NCBI GenBank assembly: GCA_006176705.1
Contig: QRFJ01000023.1
Coordinates: forward strand, 2,320,583 to 2,384,582
DNA length: 64,000 bases
From: Cocos nucifera
Taxonomy: Eukaryota; Streptophyta; Magnoliopsida; Arecales; Arecaceae
Reading direction: 5' to 3'
In this document: piece after piece, positions 25,324 through 36,370 of the stretch
How the letters are laid out: the number at the start of each line of letters is the position of its first letter
How positions within the stretch are numbered: the first letter of the stretch is position 1
Position numbers and translations under genes: made by a program
The notes under the pieces: model-generated
The model's input: the letters and a program-made list of their open reading frames with translations, nothing else
Databases searched by the model: none
Told to the model about the DNA's origin: nothing

Positions 25324-25376
<53 letters not shown>
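25324..25376 (+). repeat. (CT)n tract in the UAM 5' untranslated region
   Basis: This is a CT dinucleotide run of about 53 bp between the predicted transcription start and the ATG at 25421. CT-rich leaders are common in highly expressed plant genes. The run reads as repeated Leu-Ser in an open frame, but no upstream in-frame ATG exists. Confidence 0.85.
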
Positions 25377-25377
<1 letters not shown>

Positions 25378-25420
25378 GTTTTCTTCCTCTAATCTCTCGA
25401 TCTTGGAGAGAAAAACAACA

Positions 25421-28400
25421 ATGGCGGAGGGTTACGGTTCGATCCCGAGCACGCCATTGCTGAAGGATGAGCTCGACATCGTGATCCCGACGATCCGGAA
25501 CTTGGATTTCTTGGAGATGTGGAGGCCCTTCTTCCAGCCCTACCACTTGATCATCGTTCAAGATGGGGATCCCTCGAAGACGATTAAGGTGCCGGAGGGG
25601 TTCGATTACGAGCTTTACAACCGGAACGATATCAACCGGATCTTGGGCCCCAAGGCTTCGTGCATCTCCTTCAAGGACTCGGCTTGCCGCTGCTTCGGCT
25701 ACATGATCTCCAAGAAGAAGTACATCTTCACCATCGACGATGACTGCTTCGTGAGTGATCTCTTCCTTCCCCTTGCGCTTCTTTTGGTTTTGTGGGGTTT
25801 TGGATCTGGGGTTTAGGTCTGGGTTGGGGATTTGGGGGAAGCTGGAATCTTTGCTGGTTTTGCGGATCTGTTGTTGGATGTGGGGATCTACTTGGTGGGC
25901 CCCAATGTGTTGATTTAGCATAAAAAGGATGGAGTTTTTGCGCTGGATTTTTCGTTTTCCTTCACTTTCTTTATCGTTATCCGTCGTAAGAATTATTTGG
26001 TTAGTTGGATTTTATAATATCGGTTATGATCGTGATGTTAGGACTCGGATCCGGGGAGCAACGCTTTTTTAAAGGATTTTTTGAAAATTATTTTATTCCC
26101 TGCCTCGTTGCTATCCTTGGGTATTGCCGGCGCGGATGTTTAGCCCTTTTTTTCCCACAAAAAAGAAGAGTTCTTTAGCATCTTTTGTTCAATGATCTTC
26201 TTTGTTTTAGATTTACCTTGTTTTTGTATTAGATCTTTATTATGATTGGATTTACCTTGTTTTTCTATTAAATCTTTATAATGATTTTTCTTAGATTCGA
26301 TTTTTTAAGGACAAAGATTCGGTCCTGTTGGGTCGAAATCTAATTCTGGTATTTGTTTTTCCCGGACTAGAACCATGGGACTCTTAATGGTTCGATGGAT
26401 CTCTTTGAATGGATCTTGCTGACTTTGCTTCTTGCTGATCTCTATGAGATGTGGCTGAACTAAATTTACCCTGCTTCTTGCGATGAGATGGACATGTAAT
26501 GTTATCAGGAATCTTTGCCGGCATGAGTTCTTCACTTGATTTGATTCTGTAAAGTGCATAAGAATTGCAGATCTGTCGCTGACAAACGTTGATGTTATGC
26601 CAGTGTTCTTCGAAATGTATGTCTATGATACATGCTTTAAAACAAGCCACATATTAGTATGAGATTTTAAGTATGTACTTTTTTTTTCCCCTTTTTGTTA
26701 AACAATTTTTTGTATATGCTTTGAAACTGAATTTTGTTGTGCTTATGAATTATACAAGAATTCAGTTCTCCCTTTTATATTTTCTTCGTACATTGAGTGT
26801 AGGTGTTGTTTGATTCTTTTTTTTTCTCCCTAATTGAAGCAAACGACTTAAGCCTTCACTAATATTTATCCTTGTTATTTGGTCTTTATGGTCGGCAATG
26901 CTATGCAGAGAAAAAAATCCTACCAACCTCATGTTACGTTACTTCAAATGGTCCTGTCAGTCGGTAGGCTTAAAACTTTCTCATGAGAAACGTAATTCTG
27001 GTGGACAAGCAGCATCATTTGATGGCATGGATTGGTAATTGACTTTTAGCATGTGGCTACATCCTGATTGATATGTCTGCCAACTTACGATACAATCTGA
27101 TTGTAGTCTCTTGTCAATCAGGAACCATGGGCTCCAGTTGTGATGTGTTACTTCAGACTTTTTTGATTGGTAGTTGACTGATCACATTGCAATTTGCTAC
27201 ATGAACATGAAAACTTAAAAATTGCAATCCCTGCATTCTGGATCAGTAATGAAAAACCCATTCAACTGCATCTCCCTGATTCAAGGCTTCAGGATTGTTA
27301 ATTTCAGTATAACTGCACCTGCCACTTCATTGGCACGAACATCATTAGCTTAAATAGAATTGGTTGATTTACTTTTGAGAGAATAATGGTTGCATGTGAA
27401 ATCTACATTATCTTCAAATATCCATCTTGCCTAGCTATTGCTATCCATACTTTTAAATATCGACATGATTAAGTTATGCTGTGTGATAATTTGTTAGCCT
27501 AGCCCATTGAGTTGGATGATGTATGAGCTTTTGTACATATAAACAACTTGATTGTATTTTTGTACAGGTTGCTAAAGATCCATCTGGCAAACAGATCAAT
27601 GCACTTGAGCAGCACATAAAGAATCTCCTCGCCCCTTCTACCCCCTTCTTCTTTAACACTCTGTATGATCCGTTTAGAGAAGGTGCAGACTTTGTTCGTG
27701 GATATCCTTTCAGCCTTCGGGAAGGTGTTACGACTGCTGTTTCTCATGGCCTTTGGCTCAACATTCCTGACTATGATGCTCCCACTCAGCTTGTCAAGCC
27801 TCATGAGAGGAACACCAGGTAGCAAAGCATATACAATGGAGGAGCCATTGATGGATGATCAGTTGTTCAATACCAACTTAATTGTTGAGTTGCTTAGTCT
27901 TTTGTTTACCAGGTACGTGGACGCAGTTCTTACAGTCCCCAAGGGGACTTTGTTTCCTATGTGTGGGATGAACCTGGCTTTCAACCGTGAGCTGATAGGC
28001 CCTGCAATGTACTTTGGACTAATGGGTGATGGCCAGCCTATTGGCCGTTATGATGATATGTGGGCTGGATGGTGTACCAAGGTAAGTTGCTCTATAGACA
28101 ATACATGCCTCCTCCTGTTTTCCATTGCCAGTTCTTACCATAGAAGCTTATCTAAAGTTGTTGAACCTTTGGCATTTCTGCATCTCACTTAAATAAAAGC
28201 AATACTCTTGTTTACCCTTGTAATCTATGATTGGTGATATTGCAGGTGATCTGTGACCACTTGGGTTTGGGTGTGAAGACTGGACTGCCCTACATCTGGC
28301 ACAGCAAGGCCAGCAATCCATTTGTGAACTTGAAGAAGGAGTATAATGGTATATTCTGGCAGGAAGAGCTGATACCGTTCTTCCAATCTGCTGTCCTTTC

Positions 28401-28584
28401 AAAGGATTGCACCACTGTTCAGAAATGCTATATTGAACTGTCGAAGCAAGTGAGAGAAAAGCTCGGGAAGATTGATCCTTACTTCAACAAGCTTGCAGAT
28501 GCCATGGTTACATGGATTGAGGCTTGGGATGAGCTCAACCACTCTGGAGCTGCTGCTGAAAAACCCAATGGCCCAGCCAAGTGA
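25421..28584 (+). CDS. UAM1: UDP-arabinopyranose mutase / reversibly glycosylated polypeptide (RGP family)
   Basis: The enzyme interconverts UDP-arabinopyranose and UDP-arabinofuranose, supplying arabinofuranose for pectins, arabinoxylan and glycoproteins. It acts in the cytosol and on the Golgi surface. Four exons (25421-25750, 27568-27818, 27913-28081, 28246-28584) join in frame at GT..AG sites and give 362 residues, full length for the family. Visible features are the start MAEGYGSIPSTPLL, LDIVIPTIRNLDFLEMW, the metal/substrate motif TIDDDCF at the end of exon 1, RGYPFSLREG with the arginine that is reversibly glycosylated in the family, and conserved CGMNLAFNRELIGPAMYFGL and MWAGWC segments. 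Intron 1 is long (about 1.8 kb). The ATG is the first in frame after the CT-rich leader. No defects are seen. RGP1, RGP2 and UAM2 are equally possible names, so the numbering is not established. Confidence 0.95.
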
Positions 28585-28748
28585 GATAGAGTAGACAATA
28601 TGGACGTCAGTCGTCACTAGCATTCCTTCTTGTTAGTATTCGTGGACTTTCACCTTTAGATGTTATTCTTATATTGTTTTTTAAGCTTCATTACGAGGCT
28701 CGGAGTGCTTTTGCAATTGGTATTGTAATCTTTTACATACTTCGCGTC

Positions 28749-28754
28749 AATAAA
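28749..28754 (+). terminator. Polyadenylation signal of the UAM gene
   Basis: AATAAA lies 165 bp after the UAM stop codon in GTCAATAAAACATTT, a normal distance for a plant 3' untranslated region. Confidence 0.6.
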
Positions 28755-28759
28755 ACATT

Positions 28760-30409
28760 TTATGCTGTGTCTTTAAATTCAGTCTGGGTTTTTCATCGGC
28801 ATGGCAGTGTGGTTGCTACGTGAAAGGTCATTTATTTACGATGTCATTATCTCAGCATCTAGTTCTATCCATATCATTTGGTGGAGTTATTTTTTAATAT
28901 ATTTGTTATGATTTAATATTTATACTGAGTTAGATTAATATAGAATCTTTGGGTTTTTTTCTAAGGCTTAATTGCTTTAAAAATCTTAAATTTTTTAAAG
29001 AGTTTTTACTTTTAACCCAGTAGATTCTTAAAATATTATAATTTCTTCTTGACTGCCACTTCAATCCAAAGAGTGTGATAGATCACGTGCCATCATATGA
29101 TAAACTCCCTTTTTTTTTTTTTTTCTCTCTCGTCATGTAGATGGGGTTTGAACTTTTTTTTTTTTCCCATTCCTCTTGTAACTAGAGTTAAAAGTTTTTC
29201 TACTCTCTTTTCTTCCTCTTCTATATTTCTATTTTTCATTTTCTTCCATTTCTCTCCATCATTATCTTCTCCAAAATCCCCATCATTTGTACCTCCTCTT
29301 CAAGGTATTTAGGGAGGAGAAAAGCATATGGGTTTAGCATAGTTGAAGAAGTTACATTCATAACTTTGATAGAGTATTGCGATTTGCCTTTCTTAGCATA
29401 TACTTCTTAAAAATGACTTGCTACTCAAGGATCATAGAGGATGATGATGGTGGATTTGATGGTGGTTAGAGTTGGTGATGGTAGAGATAGAGATATTGAT
29501 GGTGGTGTAGGAGGTAGAGCAACTTTTGAGTTGGTGATGATAAAAATAGAGGTGAGCAGCTTTGGAGTTGGTGATGATAAAGATAAAGATACTAATAACT
29601 GTATAGGAGATGGTGGAATTTTGGAGGAGATAGTAGTAAAGGAAAAAAAAAAAGATGAAGTAAGAAATAGAAATTTTAGTTAAAAAGAGAAAAAAAAAAA
29701 AAAAGTAAGAAAGAGTTTACAAAAGTTTCATATCAATTATTTTATATCACAACAGCTTCTATCGTGAAACGAAAACCTCCTAAAAAGTTCAAAATTTTTA
29801 AAATAATTAAAATTTTTTTTTATCATTAGATAACAAAAATAAAAGTTGAACAGGAGACCTCCCTTGGATATAACTTTTAGCCTTTTGTTATATATATTTT
29901 TTCTATATTTCAGAACTCAGGGGACAGCATTTTGAGTACATTGAATATTTTAAAAATCTAAAATATAATAAAATAATTTTAAAATTTTTGATTTCTACCT
30001 AAAACTCAGATCCAATACTCTCTACCTTTCTTGGTTTCAAAGTTACGTGGATACAAAATTTTCATTAAGTATGGACTTGGATCTGATAAATATATTTTAA
30101 ATTTGGGCACGAATATGGTCAAACGTGAGCGGAATGCGATTCTGACATGCCTACATATAAACGACTAAAAGCTTTCTTGTTGTGTATAGCTGCAAGCCTG
30201 CCTAGTAGCTTACCGTATATTTTGCTCTGAGAAGCATGTGGTGTGCTCGGCAAATGCGATTCTGACATGCCTACAACTAAACGACTAAAAGCTTCCTTGT
30301 TGTGTATAGCTGCGAGCCTGCATGTGTGGTTTTATGGATGACCCTGATTCCATGATGCATAATACTTACTGCATAATACTTACTGAAAGTGTACGGTCAG
30401 GATGCACAT
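28760..30409. other. Intergenic DNA between the UAM gene and the composite gypsy element
   Basis: It contains T-rich and TTTC-rich stretches (29105-29260), a low-complexity GGTGATGAT-rich stretch (29435-29640) and A-rich runs. Open frames here are compositional artefacts. A short tandem duplication near 30130-30330 is listed separately. Confidence 0.55.
30130..30330. repeat. ~75-bp tandem duplication, 121-bp spacing
   Basis: AATGCGATTCTGACATGCCTA and the following bases through TTGTTGTGTATAGCTGC occur at about 30131-30205 and again at about 30252-30325 with few differences. The copies are close together just outside the 5' LTR of the composite gypsy element. Confidence 0.8.
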
Positions 30410-31392
30410 TATTGGAGATAAATTCCGCTCCTGCCAAAGTTAAGTTCGGTATCCAGTCTGACGCGGGCAGTAGCCACGGAAGAGCTTCAGTAGACGGGTC
30501 TTAGCCGAACTCTTATAGTCGGTCGAACTACTTAGCGGTTGAGCTCCTCGAACTCCTCAACAGCCGTCCCTCGGCCGAACTTCTCGGTGGTCAAGCAACG
30601 GCCGAACTCCTTCAAATCCGTTCAGCCGACCGAACTGCTTAGCGGCTGAGCTCCTTGGACTCCCAGCGGTCGAGCTTTAGCCGAACTCAACCGTCGAGCT
30701 TCAGTCAGACTCTCGCAAGAGCCGAACTCTCTCCGCGTTGTTCCAGCCAGGTGCCTGCGGGAGCCGAACTCCCTCCAAGCTTCCTCTTCGGTCGGATTTC
30801 TGCAGGGACTGGACTTCTCCCAAACATCCTCTTCAGTCGGTCGAACTCTTCTGCGGTCGAGCTCCTCCCGAGCTTTTCCTTCAGCCGAACTCTCCTACAA
30901 GTCCAAACTCCTCTAGACGAATTATCGCCATTAGTTTGCAACAGACGACAAAATCGAACGATATGGCCGTCACTACTGGCGACACCATTCTCTCCATAAC
31001 CAGCCCCATGCGGTCCATGACCTGTCAGTATGGTTGTCACTATCCGCCTGATGACGCCTTTCTCTTCGTACCGAACTCCATGTAGCCCCAACGGCTCTCT
31101 GCCAGGCGGTATGGCCGTCACCATCAACTAAGCTCCGCCTATAAAGGACCCTCCAGATACGCTAATCTCGAATCTCTCGAATATCTAAGCTCTCCTCTTC
31201 CTCTTCAAGCTCCGAAACTCATTCCCGAGCACTCTATTCCTGTTGACCAGAGCTGACTTGATCGTCGGAGGGTCCTGCTGGAGCCACCCCCCCACCGACT
31301 CCGGATGGAACTTTATCTTGCAGATCCCCAGCGGCGATCTCATCGGCCTCCACTCTAGTGGATTTCGATGACGACCAGATTCTGCGTCAATA
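30410..31392 (+). repeat. 5' LTR of the composite gypsy element
   Basis: It begins TATTGGAGATAAATTCCG and ends GATTCTGCGTCAATA. It contains a TATA box, TATAAAGGACC from 31140, in the position expected for the U3/R border. Its GCCGAACTCC-type internal repetition is shared with the other LTRs of this family. It differs by roughly 10 percent from the 3' LTR by eye. The first and last bases are TA..TA instead of TG..CA. Confidence 0.9.
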
Positions 31393-31510
31393 GATTGGCA
31401 CTAGGAGGGCAATCCCAAACCTCCGAGGTTTCCTTATTCTTAAAGGAGTGCTCGGCGACGGTTCTTCTCTTCTCTCTCCGGAGATCTCCCTCTTCTCTTC
31501 CGAAGAGAAA

Positions 31511-33460
31511 ATGCCTCCGAGGAGAGCTTTGATTCGGCGCTCGACGGTCTCTACGGCCCGATCCCGTCTAGATCCGTCTGTTCCTGCTTCAGCCCCGGTA
31601 GCTCGAATTTCACCTGTACCCGCGATGGATATGAAGCAGTTCGACCAGCTTGTCCGACAGATCCGTGGCCTCACGGAGGCATTGCAGACCATACAGCAGC
31701 CCTCGATGGCGACTCTATCAGAAAACCCACCATCGAAATGTCGAAAATTGATCATAAGAAAGAGTACCAAGGCCAACGTACCTATCGCCCCTGAGAAGGA
31801 AAAACAGAGAATTGAGGATCCATGTTCGGATCACAGTTCTCTCCTAGGGAAGACCTTCCCCATTTGTAGCTAGAAGCCCCCCAAGATCTGCAACTAAGAC
31901 AACGCCCTCGATCACAGACTGTGAGAGATGGACCGACGGATTGAAGAGCTTGACCACATCGCCCCGGCTCATCATGCCGACGTCCACGTCGAACCTCCTT
32001 TCTTCCTCCAAATTATGCAAGAACCCATTCCACCGAACTTCGAGCTCCCTCAACTTGAAAGCTACGATGGAACTTCTGATCCGGTTGATCATCTGGAGGC
32101 CTTCCGTGCCATGATGCTACTCCACGGTGCTTCAGACGCCATACTGTGCCGAGCTTTTTCATCTATCTTAAAGGGAGTAGCTAGAAACTGGTACTCGGCA
32201 TTGAAGTCGAGTACGATATTCTATTTTGATCAGATGAGCAGTCAGTTCGCGGCTCACTTCATCAGCAGCCGACGTCCGCGCCGAGGTTCGAATTTTCTAA
32301 TGAGTGTCAAGCAGAAGCAGGGGGAATCCATCTGGGCTTACGTCATTCGATTCAATGCCGCGGAATTGGAGGTTTGGGACTTGGACCAGTCTGTTGCGAT
32401 GGCCGCACTCAAGGGAGGCCTTCAGAAAAATGACTTGCTGTTCTTCCTGGAAAGAAAGTATCTAAGGGACTTTGTCGATCTGCTGGCTCGGGCCGAGAGA
32501 TATGTCCGCGCAGAAGAAGCCTTCAAGTTGAAGGACGAAGAAGCCTTAAGAGAGCGGCTGGCAGACGATGGAGAGCCGAGCGGAGTTCGGCCGCGCTCAC
32601 GAAAGCAGGCGGATCCAAACTCCTCAAGCTCGTCGTCAAGGAAGTTCTCCTATGGAGGATTTCGTGAGAAAGCGGAATGAAGTTCGGTGTGAGCAGGAAA
32701 GCGGAATGAAGTTTGACTTAAGCAAAGCCGAGCTCCCCCTCGAGCTCGTCGTCAAGAAAGTCCGGACAAAGAAGTAGGAAGTTCTCCAGTTCAGCGCGAG
32801 TGAGGCTAAACTCCACCTCGAAGCTCATCATCGGAATGAAGTTCGGCGTAAGTAAGGCCGAACTTCCCCCTCAAACCTTATCGTCGGAATGAACTTCGGC
32901 GCAAGTGAGGCCGAACTCCCGCTCTAGTATGTCACTAAGGAAGCCCCCTACAAAGATTTCACAGGAGGTGAGATGAAGTTCGACCGCGCTCACGGCCACC
33001 CCAGGGCAAGCGAGGACTCCTCGAGTATGACTACAAGGAAGCCCCGACAAAGGGGCATGAAGTTCTCTCGCAGCTTCCGGAATGAAGTTCGACCGTGCTT
33101 ATGACCTCCACAGCGCAAGCAAGGCCCAAACTTTTCGAGCTCACTACCAAGAAATTTCCGACAGAAGGGTGCGAAGAAGTCCCCCTTTCGAAAGGTTCCG
33201 CGACTGCGCCCCTCTCAACGCTCCTCGAACTCAAATTCTCATGGAAGTTAAGAACTAGCTGCCAAGACCAGAAGGATTACGGTCTTTCCCAAATGAGCAC
33301 GATCGAAGCAAGTACTGCCTCTACCATCGCGACCACGCCCACGACACTGAGGAATGCATCTAGCTCCGAGACGAAATTAAGGAGCTCGTCAGAAAGGGAC
33401 GGTTGGATAAATTCCTTCGACGCCAGTCTGAAGTAGGAGAAGATCGACCAAGGGCGCTGT
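31511..33460 (+). pseudogene. Decayed gag of the gypsy element
   Basis: The frame opens with an arginine-rich start (MPPRRALIRRS) after the leader. Stops near 31870-31925 interrupt it. From 31928 a 250-residue segment holds a retrotransposon gag (capsid) domain with PVDHLEAFRAMM, LKGVARNWYSAL and FAAHFISSRRP. The 32690-33240 stretch is filled with imperfect GAAGTTCGGCG-type repeats that expand the gag linker. At 33305-33460 the zinc-knuckle type motif YCLYHRDHAHDTEEC appears, broken by a stop right after it. The frame then reaches 33520-33600 (WYIDGSSS), which may be the start of an RNase H relic. Gag packages RNA in virus-like particles. This copy cannot make a full protein. Confidence 0.8.
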
Positions 33461-33654
33461 CGTAACCAGAAACGACAAGGTCGGCCGCCTCACGACGTCA
33501 TCAACGTTACTCCGAGGAGGAGCTTGGTACATCGACGGTTCGTCGTCTCTCAGCGACAAAGCCAAAAGCTTGCTCCAAATTGAGAAGGCCAGCATGAGAT
33601 AGAGGAGGTCGTCCGGCCTGGGACTTACTGTCAGAGAGAACCTGGAGAAGCGAC

Positions 33655-34757
33655 GTAGACGGACGACGGTCCGAATGTGCCCCCACAGTCCGTTAGGAAC
33701 AGGAGGAGAACCTCATCCTAATGCGAGTAAAGTCGAAAGCCTCGTTCACAAAGGATGAGACGGAGAAAGAGGCGCGGACGATGGTCTGTATATGCCCACA
33801 CAGTCCGTTAGGAACAGAAGGAGAACCTCGTCCTAATGCGAGCAAAGTCGAAGGCCTCGTTCACAAAGGACGAGACGGAGGGAGACGGACGACGGTCTGA
33901 ATGTGCTCCCACAATCTGTTAGAAATAGGAGGAGAACCTCGTCCTAACGCGAGCAAAGTCGAAGGCTTCGTTCACAAAGAACGAGATGGGGAGAGGCGTG
34001 GACGACGGTCCGTATGTGCCCCCACTGTCCGTTAGAAATAGAAGGAGAATCTCGTCCTAACGCGAGCAAAGTTGAAGGCCTCATTCACAAAGGATGAGAT
34101 GGGGGAGAGGCACGGACGGCGGTCCGTATGTGCCCCCACAGTCCATTAGAAATAGGAGAAGAACCTCATCCTAATGCGAGCAAAGTCGAAGATCTCGTTC
34201 ACAAAGGATGAGACAGAGGAAGAGGCACGGACGATGGTACGAATGTGCTCCCACAGCTCGTTAGAAACAGAAGGAGAACCTCATCCTAACGCGAGCGCCC
34301 GCATCAACCTCGGCCAAAGAAGATAAGATCTCCCGCGAGCGACCGGGCCAACCTCGGCTGGAGAACTTCAACTTTAACCTCGGCCAGATAAGATCTCCCC
34401 CGAGCGACCGAACCCACCTCGACTGGAGAGCTTCAACTTTAATCTCGATTGGAGATGAGATCTCCCTCGAGCAACCGGGCCAACCTCGATTGGAGAGCTT
34501 CAGCTTCGACCTCGACTAGTGATAGGATCTCTCCCGAACGCCCGTGTTAACCTCGGTTGCTGGAGACAGTATCACCCCCGAGGAGCTTAACCTCCGACTT
34601 CGATCGCAGCAGATGAGGCTTACCTCAACCTCAGTTGGAGATGGAATCTCCCCCGAGCTTCAACCTGAACCAGCACGGAGTCCAAAAGAGAACTTCGACA
34701 GTCGCTTTTTCTACACTCCGTCCCTTCGAGTTTCGAACTTAGGAGTGGGGGGGCTAT
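33655..34757 (+). repeat. Tandem-repeat 3' region, first copy
   Basis: About six copies of a ~114-bp unit (33660-34300) carry a CCGTTAGGA-type core spaced at 111-115 bp, each with CGTATGTGCCCCCAC and GAGCAAAGTCGAAG. They are followed by about four copies of a ~60-bp unit (34300-34560) with CCTCGGC and AAGATCTCCCCCGAGCGACC. The polypurine stretch AGGAGTGGGGGGGCTAT at 34741-34757 adjoins the LTR and is the probable primer site for plus-strand synthesis. Confidence 0.8.
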
Positions 34758-35281
34758 TGTTGGGGATAAACCCCGCTCCTGCCAAAGTCAAGCTCGGTGC
34801 CCAGCCTGACGCGGCTAGTAGCCGCGGAAGAGCTTCAGCAGACGGGTCTTAGCCGAACCCTTATAGTCGGTCGAACTACTTAGCGGCCGAGCTCCTCGAA
34901 CTCCTCAGCAGCCGTCCCTCGGCCGAACTCCTCGGTGGCCAAGCAGCGGCCGAACTCCTTCGAACCCATTCAGCCGGCCAAACTGCTTAGCGACCGAGCT
35001 CTTTGGACTCCCAGCGGTCGAGCTTTAGCCGAACTCAACCGTCGAGCTTCAGTCAGACTCCCGCAAGAGCCGAACTCTCTCCACGTCGTTCCAGCCAGAC
35101 ACCTGCGGGAGCCGAACTTCCTCCAAGCTTCCTCTTCGATCGAATTTATGCAGGGGCTGGACTTCTCCCAAACATTTCCTTCAGCCGGCCAAACTTCTCT
35201 ACGGCCGAGCTCCTCTCGAGCTTTCCCTTCAGCCGAACTCTCCTACAAGTTCAAACTCCTCTGGACGAATTGTCGCCATCA
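34758..35281 (+). repeat. Truncated LTR, internal to the composite element
   Basis: The first ~524 bp of the LTR start at TGTTGGGGATAAACCCCG and match 40469-40990 closely. The match ends abruptly after GACGAATTGTCGCCATCA. The following bases belong to a minus-strand LINE relic, not to the LTR. The TATA-bearing half is missing. Confidence 0.85.
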
Positions 35282-36370
35282 ATACAGAGGGCATCAACCA
35301 TGCTCATCGGATAGGGAAACATCAGGTCTTCGAAATGTCTTAATCCGATCCCATAGTTTACCAAAACCAAGAAAGGACTTGTGATCCAGAAAAATGGACC
35401 AATTGTTGAAAAAGCTAATAGCAGAAAAATCAAATAAAGAGAAGATTTTTGATTCAAAAAAATTCGCTTGTTTCTTTCCAACCAGCACCAGCAAGAAATA
35501 GCCACGACCAACATTAGCCCAGTAAAGCAAATGTCCTTCGAGAAACAAGCTGAAATCCCAAGTTGTACAAAGGCCCTTAAGATAACAACTTGGATCGAGA
35601 ATATTCAGATTTAGATAAAGAATGCTCCACGTCTCAGAAGCAAAGGGGTGAGAGAGAAATAAGTGGTCGACCATTTCAAATGGGTTAGAGCAACGAACGA
35701 CCACCCATAGATTTGCCTACTCTTTTCAATATATTCCTTCTGGTATTCAACTTATCCAGAAGCAGCAACCGAAAAAGATGGAGAATTTTTAGATATGTCT
35801 TTAGACTCCGGATGGTGGGAGTAGTTAAAATCCCTAAAATTGAGAAAGCTATACGATGAAGTAGTGGTAAACAGACCAGAGGCAGTAAGGGACCAAAAGA
35901 TATCATCAGATATATTTGGGTCTAGTCTGAAACCCTCCAGGAGCTTAAGCAATTACTGCAACTCAACAAAAGCATCGGATGGGAGGTTGTTTCGACACCG
36001 GAAGTGCCAGGAGTTTGACCCTCTATTAAAGAAATGGGCCACCACTCCTGCTTTGAGTCTAAAAAGCCTGATAAAGATTAGGAAATAGGGGGTCTCAAAG
36101 GTAAATTCAGGATCCATTTGTGTTTCCAGAAAAGAACTTTCCATCCACTCCCAACAATGAAAGATGATCCATTCCGAAAAGATTGCAAGGAAGATAGAAT
36201 GCTTTTAAAGATGGGCAGATACTTTCTCCTAGACTTTCAGCAATCAGCAAGTTCACATCTCTTGAAATAGAAGCCGGATAACAATCCTTTCCATGAAGCT
36301 TCTTCATTCTTTAGGTCATTCCAACCCCATTTATCTAACAAAGCATCTTTGAAATCAACCAAGTTTTTTA
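35282..36370 (-). mobile_element. LINE relic: region after RT with zinc-binding domain
   Basis: On the minus strand the order from 36370 is: a segment resembling the end of a plant LINE polymerase with GSGWKVLFWKHKWIL; a stretch with FWSLTASGLFTT near 35900; and a zinc-binding RVT domain with MVDHLFLSHPFASETWSIL near 35670-35610, followed by a WANVGRGYF-type helix. Many stops and frame changes are present. Neither end is intact: there is no poly-A at the 35282 side, where it abuts the broken LTR, so the junction is not a simple LINE insertion end. Confidence 0.7.

Noticed and set aside
25271..25420. An open frame upstream of and in frame with the UAM start, reading through the CT run
   Set aside because: It has no ATG (it begins TTG), is low-complexity Leu-Ser, and lies in the predicted 5' leader.
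25436..25446. GGTTCGATCCC, a tRNA B-box look-alike
   Set aside because: It lies inside the UAM first exon. No A-box, acceptor stem or clover-leaf pairing surrounds it.
30655..31127. Overlapping long frames on both strands inside the LTRs (also at 6756-7528, 35003-35314 and 40714-41315)
   Set aside because: They are produced by the GAAGTTCGGCT-type internal repetition of the LTRs and have no coding signal of their own.
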